Shown here: piece after piece, positions 6,761 through 14,925 of the stretch | How the letters are laid out: each line of letters opens with the position of its first letter | Numbering within the stretch: position 1 is the first letter of the stretch | DNA from: an uncultured Oscillospiraceae bacterium | GTDB lineage: Bacteria > Bacillota > Clostridia > Oscillospirales > Oscillospiraceae | Assembly: GCA_934565425.1 (NCBI GenBank) | Contig: CAKTHW010000030.1 | Span: 1-17,668, forward strand | Length of the DNA: 17,668 nucleotides | Direction of reading: 5' to 3' | Position numbers and translations under genes: made by a program | The notes under the pieces: model-generated | What the model was told of the DNA's origin: nothing | The model's input: the letters and a program-made list of their open reading frames with translations, nothing else | Database searches by the model: none

Positions 6761-7780
6761 TCACAGCAGCTGCTGGTGGAGCTGCTTGAGTTCGGAATAG
6801 GGCAGGACGCGGTGGTGCGCCAGCTGGTTCCGACTGTTGTACAGGGCGTTGATGACCGCACAGGTGCGCTCCGGCAGGGTGATGATGTTGTGGTTCACAC
6901 CGTGCATCAGGTGCCGCAGCTCGATGTCTTCTATCTGCTCGATGGTGATGCCAAAGTCGTCGGTGGTGTGCAGCAGCGCCGCGATGGCGTTCCGGTGCTG
7001 CTGGACGATGGCGAATTTGGTCTCCTCGATGTGGGAGAAGACGGTGCGGATCTGTGCCAGCCAGATGCCGTGGAGGTGGTTGGGGATGGCGCGGACCATG
7101 GGCAGCTGCTCCGGTTCCTCCAATAACTCCTTCCCAGCGGAAGCCAGTTCCGCACATTGGACTGCGTCCCCAAAGGAGAGGGCGGAGGCCAGCTCGGACA
7201 GGTACTTTTTCTCAAACTGGGACAGCTTCCGGTGGGACAGGAGGAAGGAGGCGAAGAAGCTCAGGTCGTATTCGCCAAAGAAGGCGTCTGTTTCCAGCTC
7301 CGGCAGGTGACTGTTGATGCGCAGGCTGGTGGGCAGCAGGAGCACCACGCAGCAGCAGTGATCCGCCGCTTTCTTTCGCAGCGCTTTGGCGAAGGCCACC
7401 CACTCAGCCACCTGTGCCTTGCTGGTGAAGTGGGTCACCCAGAAGATGCGCTGTTTCAACAGACCGCTCTCCGCTGCGATCTCAATGGGGTCATCGGAGG
7501 GCAGGCAGAAGACTTCCCCTCTGCCCACTACGTCCAGCACCCACCGGCCAGGAGAGCGTTCGCCCATGGTGCTGGCATCGCACAGCTCCTCGGTCAGGTT
7601 GGGATGCACCTGGCGCACTCGGTCGTAGGCGCTCAGCCGGAACTCCTCCCCCCAGGGGAAGGAGGCGGTGGTATAGGGGATGAGGGCGCTCTCAAAGCGC
7701 ACCAGGTGCGCGGTCAGCTGCTCCACCAGCTGGGACGGGCCAGGAACCACGCTCCACCAAAGTTCATACGGTTGCGGCAT
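6761..7780 (-). CDS. Unknown protein with C-terminal HEPN-like R-N-x3-H motif, second gene of the ATPase operon
   Basis: 339 residues; no confident family for the full length. The last 60 residues end in NALYNSRNQLAHHRVLP, where Arg317-Asn-x3-His322 is the R-x4-H signature of HEPN domains, many of which are metal-independent RNases in toxin-antitoxin, Abi and Swt1-like proteins. The surrounding predicted helices (about 195-339) fit an all-helical HEPN fold. The N-terminal half is mixed (ELWWSVVPGPSQLVEQL; a beta-strand-like CCCVVLLLPTSLR near 145) and could be a sensor or binding domain. The start overlaps the end of the large ATPase gene by 17 bases, with GGAGGG eight bases before the ATG inside that gene, so translation is likely coupled and near-stoichiometric. 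The role as an RNase effector is inferred from one motif and from context; a non-catalytic HEPN-fold partner is the main alternative. Confidence 0.6.
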   Translation of the reverse strand: MPQPYELWWSVVPGPSQLVEQLTAHLVRFESALIPYTTASFPWGEEFRLSAYDRVRQVHPNLTEELCDASTMGERSPGRWVLDVVGRGEVFCLPSDDPIEIAAESGLLKQRIFWVTHFTSKAQVAEWVAFAKALRKKAADHCCCVVLLLPTSLRINSHLPELETDAFFGEYDLSFFASFLLSHRKLSQFEKKYLSELASALSFGDAVQCAELASAGKELLEEPEQLPMVRAIPNHLHGIWLAQIRTVFSHIEETKFAIVQQHRNAIAALLHTTDDFGITIEQIEDIELRHLMHGVNHNIITLPERTCAVINALYNSRNQLAHHRVLPYSELKQLHQQLL

Positions 7781-10700
7781 CGGCGAATCCCTCCAATTCT
7801 TTCCAGATTGTTTCCATATCCCCCATCATCTCCAGGAAATTCCGGCGATTGAAGGAAAACAGGGCGTGATCCTGAGATGCCCGCAGCACGTTCATCTCGG
7901 TCATCTCCTCCAACAGGGCTTGTACGGTGTGCTCACCCAGGTTGACGATGGAGGCGATGTTGAACTGCTCGCACACATGCATCAGCTCCGCCGCCGTGAA
8001 GCCGAAGGAGGCGCCTTCTACGTCCTCCAGGCAGCAGTGTGCCAGGGCATAGGCCAAGATCTTGTAGTGGCTGCCCTCCTTGGCATCCACGCCCAGGGTG
8101 ATGAACAGCTTGTCGATGATCTGCTTGTTGAATTTGGGATCCTGGAGCAGATTGCGGATCTGGGTCTCGTCCAGGTAGTAGGGCGGTTCCTCCCGTCCCA
8201 TTTGCTGGGCGTTGGCCATGTTGTCAATGAGATGATAGGCGTAGTAGTGGATGAGGCCGGGGTAGTAGTTGCAGGTGGAGAGGATCTGGGAAATCAACGC
8301 CACATGCTCCGGCTGCATCCGGAAGCCCAGGTAGAACAGGGGCTTCTCCAGCAGCTCACTGCCTTCCACATATTTCAGCGGCTTGATGCAGGTGGGGGAC
8401 AGGCGGATGAAGGACTGGTTGTCATCCAGCGCCTGCCGGCTGTAGCGCAGGACATTGTGAAGACCAGCCAGGACGAACTTGAACCGGTTGTCGGTGACCG
8501 CCTGCAAATTCAGCAGCAGGTCGATGACCAGGTTGGAGTCGGCAGACTTGGTAAAGGCGTCCGCCTCGTCCAGCAGCAGGAGCAGCCGGTGAACCGGCGT
8601 CTCCTCATCGTTCATGCGCTCTCGGATGGCGTTGCACAGACTGTCCCAGTCGGCGCAGTGGGGGGATTCAGGGAAGAAGTGGATTTGGGTCAGCTCCTGG
8701 CAGATGGACGTAGGCACCTCGGCGCTGCTCTGGTTCAGCAGGCTGATGACCACCCCCCAATAGCCCATGGCGCGGTTGTCGATCTGGTCCTTGGCGCGGA
8801 AGAGCAGGGCGGATTTACCCAGCTGACGGCCGCCGTAGATGATGTGGGTGCCGTTGGGGTTCAGGATGCTGTTCAGCTCCTCCCGGCGTCCCATGAACAT
8901 CTCCGGAGGCACGGCGGCGCCGGAGATCTGATAGGGGTTGAGCCGTCCAAAGGGCAGTGCCGCCTGGAGCAGAGCCTTCATACGCTCCATCTTGGGGATA
9001 CCGGCCAGGAAGACGGCCAGGATGCGGTCGATGAGCAGGGTGGTGCGGGTGTTGATGCCCTCCCGCTTGAGCATGGAGGCGATGGCCCGGCGTTCGGGCA
9101 GGGAGAGGGCGTAGTCCAGGAGCAGGATGATGGGGTTGCCGGTGCTGCCGTAGCTGCGGATCTTATTCAGGATCATCTCCCGGTCGGCACGGCCAAACAT
9201 GAGCTGGAGGGTGAACCCGTCCTTGCTCAACCGGGTGCCGAAGAGGGCGATGGGGTGTTCGTACTCGGAGATGCTGTAGGCAGGCGCTTCGATGGTTACC
9301 GCCTTGGAGAGCTTCTCGCTGTCCAGGTCGGTGATGTCCTGGATGTCCAGATCCAGCTCGGTCAGGAAGTCCTTCAAGCGGCCGTTCTGTTCCCCACGCC
9401 ACTGGGAGCGGGGCCAGGAGCGGAGCATATTCCGGGCGTCCTTCTGGATGCGGTTGCGGTCGGAGTTTTCCGGGTTGTAGTCGGTGTACAGGTCGTACAG
9501 GGGACGTCCGGCGGAGATGCCATAGGTGCGGAACAGGTCGTCGTAGCTGCCCAAAAACTGTCCCAGGTAGTCCGTCGTGCTCCCGGAGAGCATGTAACTC
9601 ACCGGCGGCGTGGTCTGTCCCTCAGCTGCCATGCGCATATAGTCGTCGGCCACCGAGTACACCCGTTCCTCGATCAGGTCGGAGATGACGTCCAGGATGT
9701 TGTTCTCCTGGTTCTCCAACACAGACACCGGCAGGGTGTTCCGCAGCTCCATCAGCCGCTCCCGATACTGTCCCTTCAGCTGCTCCGACGCCTCGTTCAC
9801 AGCGGCGCAGCAGGCGTCCATCTTCCGGCGGTAGAAGCCGTAGTTGCAGCCGTGGTCGGCCACCGGACGATACCACTCCCGGAACTCGTGGAGGATGCGA
9901 TCCTTGGTGCCAAGCTCGATGAATCGGTCGTACCCTTCCGCCATCTCCATCTCGGCGTTGAAGCTGTTCTCCATCCGCCGTACCTCCTGGGGCATGGCCT
10001 CGATGTTGGCCGTGACCTGCTCCTCCAGGGCGTTGACCTTCTCCAGTGTCACGTCCTCCGGCAGGGTGTCCAGGGTGCGCAGGTAGCGGAGCAGGATGAG
10101 CTGCCGGCCGAAGTCAAATTCCCGCATGGCGCGGCCTGCCATGACCTGTTCGGTGTATGCCTCCAGGGAGACCTTGGTGGCCTCATGGCTCAGCACCCGT
10201 TCCCAGAGGGTGTAGCCGGGGAGGATGGACACGGACTCGTCCAGCAGGGGCAGGGTGGTCTCGGTGTCCAGCTCCACCTGGTTGCTGGTCACAAAGTCCA
10301 GGTAGAAGAACTGGTGGACGTGCCGCTGACCGGAGAGGATGGCCTTGATGTCCGCGATGGCGTCGGACAGGGCCACCAGGCCGGCGTATTCGCCCAGGCG
10401 CGGTTCCTTGTCCAGCTGGGCGATCTGGCCGTCCAGCTCGTTGAGGCTGTTGAGCATCCGGTTGCGGGCGATCAGATAGGCGTCGGACTCGTTGCTGTTC
10501 CGCCGGGCCAGCTCCGCCCAGTGGAGGAAGACGTCGATGAATTCCTTGCAGTTGTTCCGGATGGGGATCTTTTGGGAGTTCAGCAGCGGTTCGCTCTTCC
10601 GGCGGGAGTTCAGGGTGCTGGTCTCCGCCCAGAGCTTGTCGATGAGGTCATTGAGGGCCTTCTCGTCGAACTGCCGTTCGCCGCCGCGAGTGGTCTGGTA

Positions 10701-13244
10701 GTCCTGGCAGAAGGCCAACCCTTCTTCCAGGTGGTCGATCTGTCCCTCTGCCACCGGGCGGATGAGGGTCTTCATGACGCCGTTGCGGCTGAACAGCTTC
10801 TCCCGCAGCGCCTTGACCCGGGGATGGGGAGAGTGGCACTCCTGGAGGGGCAGATCCAGCAGCTCAGACGCCCGCTTTTGCAGGCTGGCCTTCTGGGCGG
10901 TCATGTCGTCGATGCCGTTGATCTGCTGGGCAGCGCGGACGCCGAAGCCCTTCTGGAAGTGCTGGATGAAGGTGCAGATCTCCTGGAGCAGGCCGGGCAG
11001 GGCGCTCAGTTTCTGGAACAGGACGCAGTCTTGGAAGTAGTTTTCGATGATAGGCGCTTTCAGCAGATGCAGGGAGCTGGGGTCGATCTCATCGGCGAAG
11101 AGCATCCGCAAAAAGGCACACAGCTGGAACCGGAACGCGGTCTCCGTCGAGCAGCCGGGGATGGCGTCCTCGTAGACGGTCTGCAAGTTGACAAAGTTAT
11201 AGTCACAGTCCGCCAGTGGGTCGTTGTAGGCGTAGGCCAGCATCTGATACACCGGCCGCCACAGGGTGGGCGCGCAGCGTACCAGGGAACGGGCGTACAG
11301 GAGAGCGCTGGGGGCGGCGTTCTGGGTGATGAGTTGGAGGGGGATCTGCACGGCGTCCGGCGAACCGTCCTGGCCGGGGTAGGAGATGCCCTTGAAGATG
11401 CCGTTGGTCACGTCAATCTTGTTGTCCCGCACCGGCAGTTCCGGCAGCTTGGACAGGTCGATGGGCACCCTGGCCGGCGCGGCAGGCGCTTCCGGAACGG
11501 GTGCTTCCTTCGGCTCTGTTACCGGTTCCTCCGGCTCGTCTGCCGGTTCTTCCGGAACAGGTTCTTCTTCCGGTTCCGCAACCGGTTCCTCTTGGACAGG
11601 TTCTGCTACAGGCGCGTCCACCGGTTCTTCGGGAATCGGTTCTTCTTCCGGCTCGTCCACCAGCTCTTCCTGGATAGGCGCTTCTTCCGGTTCGGCTGCC
11701 GGCTCGTCCTGGATGGACTCTTCTTCCAGTTCCTCTGCCGGTTCTTCCAGCGCAACAATCTCTTCCGGCAAAGTCACAGGCGATTCATACACCGGTTCCT
11801 CCTGCTCAGCCAGCAGCAGGACGGTGTCCATGGGCACCTGCTCCAGGCCGTGGGTCAGGACGGTGCCGTCCTGGGTGAAGTAGAAGATGTTCTGCAGGGA
11901 GACCTTGGCGTCGGACAGTGCCACGTTCCAGTCGCCTGCGGTCTCTTCGTCCTGGGCGTACAGGAGTACCACTTCTGCCTCCGGGATCTGCATCAGAGCC
12001 TGCTTGAAGGCTGCCGCCTGCCGCACTGCGTTGGGGGCGTCAAAGAAGGGGGCCAGGAACCAGACGGTGTTGGCCGACGTGACGGTGACGCTGCCGAACC
12101 GTCTGCCCACAGTGGGGTACTGGACGGTGATGGCGTCCTCATAGGGTGTCAGAGCACAGAGGAAGGTGCTGCGCTTGAGGGCGGAGAGCATGGTGGCCAG
12201 GCTATGGATGGCGGCGTGGAGGACTTCCTCCGAAGGCTGGTCGTGGAAGGCGTCCAGGGTGTACTGTGCTACGACCCGTCCAGGCGAACGCTGGGCGCAG
12301 ACCTTGCCGATGGTGAACACCGGGTGGAATTCCACGTCGGATTCCCGGTAGCGATACCGGTCAATGTAGCCGCGGTTGATCAGATCCAGCAGCGGCGTCC
12401 GGAGCTTCTTCTCGCTGATGGCCACCAGCTCCTTCAGCTGGTCAAAGGAGAGGACGTAATATTTGGCCATAGCGGCCATGATGAGCTTCAAGGGACGGTT
12501 GCGGGTGAGCAGATCCCCGAAGGTCTTGCCGTTGAATTCGGTGGCAGACGCGCCGCTCTGTTCCAACGGCAGGGTACACAGCGCAGCATCCACCGGCGTG
12601 AGCGGGTGGCGATCTGTGGGTGCTGCCGGCTGAAGGGGAGCGGGGATGCTGGTGGGAATGGGGGCTGGTGTGGGAGTGGGTGCGGGTGCTGCTGGGGCAG
12701 GGGGCACCTGGTCCAGATCCAGCTGGAACTGTCCGGCGTAGAGGGGCAGGCAGATCATGCGATCCAGCTGCTGTTCCAACGCCTGGGTCTTTTCCGCTAC
12801 GGTGGGGTCGGTGAAGTCGAAGCCGTTGACCACGATGTCCACAAAGATGGCCAGGGCGGACACAAAATCGGGGTCATCCAGGTCACCGTTCAAAATGTCC
12901 TGGGCCTTCTCTTGATAGGGGCGCAGGGCGGCGGTCAGGTTGTCCATCCGACCGGTGACGGCCAGGAATTGCCGGAGCTGGGTGCTGCCGTCGTGGGCCT
13001 GGAGCCAGGACTCCAGGGCGGGTAGGGTGGTCAGCTGAGCGGCATCCGGTTGTGGCAGTGCCTCGGCCAGGGCGGTCTGGGCGGCAGCCCATTGCTGGAG
13101 CATTTTGATGACGGGTTTCACGTACTCCGTGTTGTCCAGCTGCCCCTCCTCAATGGCGCGGCATAGCGGGGGGATCTTCCGCAGCAGTGGTGGCTGTAAA
13201 TGTTGTAAAGTTTCAAAACTGTGACGTATTTGATCGAGGTTCAT
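7764..13244 (-). CDS. Giant multidomain protein with C-terminal ORC/STAND-like P-loop ATPase, putative conflict-system core
   Basis: 1826 residues from the ATG at 13244, which has GGAGGT nine bases upstream; the longer open frame would need a TTG at 13265. Domains, numbered from that ATG: helical N-terminus (1-175); Pro/Ala linker (about 179-209); a winged-helix-like stretch (about 250-305, LSFDQLKELVAISEKKLRT); a mixed domain to about 475; a Glu/Pro-repeat linker (about 479-592); a long, mostly helical middle (about 600-1330); a conserved-looking strand-helix block (PIILLLDYALSLPERRAIAS) and VPPEMFMGRREEL leading into the ATPase. Walker A is GGRQLGKS (1471-1478), Walker B is LLLLLDEADAF (Asp1559-Glu1560). 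A C-terminal winged-helix-like lid follows. STAND/ORC ATPases act as nucleotide-driven switches or sensors. It is cotranscribed with the HEPN-like gene. No named defence family is recognised. Confidence 0.8.
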   Translation of the reverse strand: MNLDQIRHSFETLQHLQPPLLRKIPPLCRAIEEGQLDNTEYVKPVIKMLQQWAAAQTALAEALPQPDAAQLTTLPALESWLQAHDGSTQLRQFLAVTGRMDNLTAALRPYQEKAQDILNGDLDDPDFVSALAIFVDIVVNGFDFTDPTVAEKTQALEQQLDRMICLPLYAGQFQLDLDQVPPAPAAPAPTPTPAPIPTSIPAPLQPAAPTDRHPLTPVDAALCTLPLEQSGASATEFNGKTFGDLLTRNRPLKLIMAAMAKYYVLSFDQLKELVAISEKKLRTPLLDLINRGYIDRYRYRESDVEFHPVFTIGKVCAQRSPGRVVAQYTLDAFHDQPSEEVLHAAIHSLATMLSALKRSTFLCALTPYEDAITVQYPTVGRRFGSVTVTSANTVWFLAPFFDAPNAVRQAAAFKQALMQIPEAEVVLLYAQDEETAGDWNVALSDAKVSLQNIFYFTQDGTVLTHGLEQVPMDTVLLLAEQEEPVYESPVTLPEEIVALEEPAEELEEESIQDEPAAEPEEAPIQEELVDEPEEEPIPEEPVDAPVAEPVQEEPVAEPEEEPVPEEPADEPEEPVTEPKEAPVPEAPAAPARVPIDLSKLPELPVRDNKIDVTNGIFKGISYPGQDGSPDAVQIPLQLITQNAAPSALLYARSLVRCAPTLWRPVYQMLAYAYNDPLADCDYNFVNLQTVYEDAIPGCSTETAFRFQLCAFLRMLFADEIDPSSLHLLKAPIIENYFQDCVLFQKLSALPGLLQEICTFIQHFQKGFGVRAAQQINGIDDMTAQKASLQKRASELLDLPLQECHSPHPRVKALREKLFSRNGVMKTLIRPVAEGQIDHLEEGLAFCQDYQTTRGGERQFDEKALNDLIDKLWAETSTLNSRRKSEPLLNSQKIPIRNNCKEFIDVFLHWAELARRNSNESDAYLIARNRMLNSLNELDGQIAQLDKEPRLGEYAGLVALSDAIADIKAILSGQRHVHQFFYLDFVTSNQVELDTETTLPLLDESVSILPGYTLWERVLSHEATKVSLEAYTEQVMAGRAMREFDFGRQLILLRYLRTLDTLPEDVTLEKVNALEEQVTANIEAMPQEVRRMENSFNAEMEMAEGYDRFIELGTKDRILHEFREWYRPVADHGCNYGFYRRKMDACCAAVNEASEQLKGQYRERLMELRNTLPVSVLENQENNILDVISDLIEERVYSVADDYMRMAAEGQTTPPVSYMLSGSTTDYLGQFLGSYDDLFRTYGISAGRPLYDLYTDYNPENSDRNRIQKDARNMLRSWPRSQWRGEQNGRLKDFLTELDLDIQDITDLDSEKLSKAVTIEAPAYSISEYEHPIALFGTRLSKDGFTLQLMFGRADREMILNKIRSYGSTGNPIILLLDYALSLPERRAIASMLKREGINTRTTLLIDRILAVFLAGIPKMERMKALLQAALPFGRLNPYQISGAAVPPEMFMGRREELNSILNPNGTHIIYGGRQLGKSALLFRAKDQIDNRAMGYWGVVISLLNQSSAEVPTSICQELTQIHFFPESPHCADWDSLCNAIRERMNDEETPVHRLLLLLDEADAFTKSADSNLVIDLLLNLQAVTDNRFKFVLAGLHNVLRYSRQALDDNQSFIRLSPTCIKPLKYVEGSELLEKPLFYLGFRMQPEHVALISQILSTCNYYPGLIHYYAYHLIDNMANAQQMGREEPPYYLDETQIRNLLQDPKFNKQIIDKLFITLGVDAKEGSHYKILAYALAHCCLEDVEGASFGFTAAELMHVCEQFNIASIVNLGEHTVQALLEEMTEMNVLRASQDHALFSFNRRNFLEMMGDMETIWKELEGFADAATV
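11470..11810 (-). repeat. Degenerate tandem repeats encoding a Glu/Pro-rich linker
   Basis: Inside the giant ATPase gene, loosely repeated units read as EEPVDEPEEEPIPEEP and variants, over roughly 110 residues. The plus strand shows recurring GGTTCTTC/GGTTCCTC words. The segment is highly acidic and likely extended, separating the winged-helix half from the long helical half. Repeat length probably varies between strains. Confidence 0.8.
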
Positions 13245-13286
13245 CCGTAAAATACCTCCATTCAACGGATTTTTGGGTGATATTGC

Positions 13287-13309
13287 GTAAAAACAACCGC
13301 AAAAGCGGT
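13287..13309 (-). promoter_or_regulatory. Small hairpin plus T-run in the leader of the ATPase operon
   Basis: On the minus strand ACCGC (13309-13305), loop TTTT, GCGGT (13300-13296), followed by TGTTTTT. It lies between the promoter and the ribosome site, roughly 10-30 bases after the predicted transcription start. The 5-bp stem is weak for a terminator; it may be an attenuator or chance. Confidence 0.3.
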
Positions 13310-13326
13310 GAGGTTACACTAAGACT

Positions 13327-13356
13327 ATCATACACCAATCACAACCCCCTTTTCAA
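13327..13356 (-). promoter_or_regulatory. Promoter of the ATPase-HEPN operon
   Basis: Minus strand: TTGAAA (13356-13351), 18 bases, TATGAT (13332-13327). It lies about 83 bases before the ATG at 13244. The gap 13245-13512 otherwise contains only the divergent promoter and hairpins listed separately. Confidence 0.7.
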
Positions 13357-13403
13357 CAGTCTTCTGTGAGATTTTACAAACCCCGCTAGACCACCCTTCC
13401 CCC

Positions 13404-13432
13404 TTGCCTTTTCCGCTCGTTTGTGTCATAAT
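13404..13432 (+). promoter_or_regulatory. Promoter of the C26 hydrolase gene
   Basis: TTGCCT (13404-13409), 17 bases, CATAAT (13427-13432) with TG one base before the -10 box. Divergent from the ATPase operon promoter, about 50 bases apart. Confidence 0.7.
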
Positions 13433-13452
13433 CAGACCATAACAAACAGGAG

Positions 13453-13494
13453 CAGCGGCGCTCTCAGGTCAGTCTGGGAGCGCCGCTGTTTTTT
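13453..13494 (+). terminator. Intrinsic terminator inside the leader of the C26 hydrolase gene
   Basis: CAGCGGCGCTC (13453-13463) pairs perfectly with GAGCGCCGCTG (13478-13488), 11 bp, loop of 14 bases, then six T. It sits between the promoter (13404-13432) and the ribosome site AAGGAG (13498-13503). No gene on the plus strand ends just upstream, so it acts on the leader itself: attenuation or production of a short RNA. On the minus strand no T-run follows. Confidence 0.8.
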
Positions 13495-13512
13495 CGGAAG
13501 GAGCGTTGTGAG

Positions 13513-14223
13513 ATGAAGAAACCCATCATCGGCGTCACGCCGCTGTTCGACCGGGAGCGGGACTCCTACTGGATGCTGCCCGGCTACCTGGAGGGGCTGG
13601 AGCAGGCGGGCGCTAGCCCCATCGTCCTGCCCTTGCCGGAGGACTTGGACGACCTGCCTCAGCTGGTCTCCCTGTGCGATGGCCTGCTGTTCACCGGTGG
13701 TCAGGATGTGTCACCGACCCTGTACGGGGAGACGCCCAAACCCACCTGCGGCGAGGTCTGCCCGGCACGGGATCGGGTGGAGCAGGTGCTGCTGCACCTG
13801 GCGCTGGAACGGGACCTGCCCGTCCTGGGCATCTGCCGGGGCATCCAGTTTCTCAACGCCGTCCTGGGCGGCACCCTCTACCAGGATCTGCCCACCGAGC
13901 ACCCCTCCCAGACCCAGCACCACATGACCCCGCCCTACGACCGAGCGGTACACACCGTGACCCTCCAGCCCGGCACCCCCCTGGCGGAGCTGCTGGGCGA
14001 GGAGCACATCGGCGTGAACAGCTACCACCACCAGGCGGTGAAGACCCTGGCGCCCTGCCTGACCGAAATGGCCTGGTCGGAGGACGGCCTCATCGAGGCG
14101 GTCTGCCTGCCGGAGAAACGGTTTGTGTGGGCGGTGCAGTGGCATCCGGAGTTTTCGTTCCGGGTGGATGAGCACAGCCGGAAGATCTTTGGGGCTTTTG
14201 TGGCGGCGGCAAAGGGAAAATGA
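13513..14223 (+). CDS. Class C26 gamma-glutamyl-gamma-aminobutyrate hydrolase family protein (PuuD-like)
   Basis: 236 residues. Glutamine-amidotransferase-like fold: TGGQDVSP (61-68) early strand-loop, nucleophile Cys108 in LGICRGIQFLNAVLGG, and His211/Glu213 in VQWHPEFSF, completing the Cys-His-Glu triad. EHPSQTQHHMTPP in the middle also fits the family. PuuD hydrolyses gamma-glutamyl-GABA in putrescine breakdown; other members cleave different gamma-glutamyl amides. No putrescine genes adjoin it, so the substrate is inferred only at family level. The ATG has AAGGAG nine bases upstream. Expression is likely limited by the terminator hairpin in its leader. Confidence 0.9.
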   Translation: MKKPIIGVTPLFDRERDSYWMLPGYLEGLEQAGASPIVLPLPEDLDDLPQLVSLCDGLLFTGGQDVSPTLYGETPKPTCGEVCPARDRVEQVLLHLALERDLPVLGICRGIQFLNAVLGGTLYQDLPTEHPSQTQHHMTPPYDRAVHTVTLQPGTPLAELLGEEHIGVNSYHHQAVKTLAPCLTEMAWSEDGLIEAVCLPEKRFVWAVQWHPEFSFRVDEHSRKIFGAFVAAAKGK

Positions 14224-14248
14224 TCGTCCTGCGCCCCTCTCTTACTTT

Positions 14249-14289
14249 CTTACACGCAGTCCTGTTTTTGGTACAAGGGATGGTGTAAG
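14249..14289. repeat. Inverted repeat upstream of the basic zinc-site protein gene
   Basis: CTTACAC (14249-14255) and GTGTAAG (14283-14289) form a 7-bp inverted repeat separated by 27 bases. The right arm overlaps a weak -10-like TAAGAT (TGTTTT sits 17 bases before it). It might be an operator; the support is slight. Confidence 0.3.
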
Positions 14290-14324
14290 ATGAGAAAAAG
14301 ATAGAGAGATGGGGGGACAGGAGG

Positions 14325-14918
14325 ATGTACATTTATAGTGTGAACAGCAGACGCAAGATCGTTCATACAGGAGACTGCTTTTATGGGAAACAGATCAAAC
14401 CGGCCAATCGGAAACAAGTGGATACGATAGAAGCGGTGGTCTTAGGGGGCTTTTGCCTGTGCAGGTATTGTAACCCGGTGGTCAGGCAGTTCCGGGAGGA
14501 ACAGGCGCAGGTATCAGCCCTTTGCCAGGAAGGGGAGATGACCTGCCGTCCGGTGCGTCGTGGCATCCTGGTGCAGACCCCGTGCAGTGAATGGCTCATC
14601 GTCCCATCAGAGCAAGTTGGAGGGTCGGAGCTTTATCACAAAAACTCAGGAGATGGGAAAAAACAAAGGCGGGCCAGGGCGACCAAGGAGCAGCTCTATC
14701 CTGGATTTCATTGCCAGAGAATGCAGTGTCCGACCATACGTGGCTATCTGCAGTACATCCGCTTCCATGATGGATATCGGAAGGAAAACCCCTTAGCGCC
14801 ACCCAAGGGGCCAGCCCCAAAGGGGTCGAAGCGCTATCGAAAGGAAAAGCGACGTGCCAAAAGACGAGCCAACCGGGATGCGGCTTGGCGGGTTTTAGCA
14901 CTGCTCGACCAACTGTAA
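14325..14918 (+). CDS. Uncharacterised basic protein with Ada-like Cys/His cluster
   Basis: 197 residues, not assigned to a named protein. The N-terminus (IVHTGDCFYGKQIKPANRK to GGFCLCRYCNP) carries His14, Cys18, Cys46 and Cys49 in the order seen in Ada-type zinc modules, so a metal site is likely. The C-terminal part (LYHKNS, YLQYIRFHDGYRKENP) recurs, as I recall, in hypothetical proteins of Clostridia. The end (KGSKRYRKEKRRAKRRANR) is strongly basic and may bind nucleic acid. The start is uncertain: AGGAGG (14319-14324) touches the ATG at 14325 with no spacer. A GGGGGG at 14311-14316 is eight bases away and may serve instead, or a non-ATG codon slightly downstream may be used. No terminator separates it from the C26 hydrolase gene 101 bases upstream. 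Confidence 0.7.
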   Translation: MYIYSVNSRRKIVHTGDCFYGKQIKPANRKQVDTIEAVVLGGFCLCRYCNPVVRQFREEQAQVSALCQEGEMTCRPVRRGILVQTPCSEWLIVPSEQVGGSELYHKNSGDGKKQRRARATKEQLYPGFHCQRMQCPTIRGYLQYIRFHDGYRKENPLAPPKGPAPKGSKRYRKEKRRAKRRANRDAAWRVLALLDQL

Positions 14919-14925
14919 CAAAGAA

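Noticed and set aside
11470..11810. Repeated words on the plus strand that could suggest a CRISPR array.
   Set aside because: The units are short, degenerate and in frame with a Glu/Pro-rich protein segment; there are no regular unique spacers.
7680..13025. A 1781-codon open frame on the plus strand, opposite the giant ATPase gene.
   Set aside because: It is codon-aligned with the minus-strand gene, so it stays open simply because that gene avoids TTA, CTA and TCA codons, as GC-rich genes do. Its translation is Val/Gln/Gly/His-rich with no domain motifs, while the minus strand has clear ATPase motifs, promoter and ribosome site.
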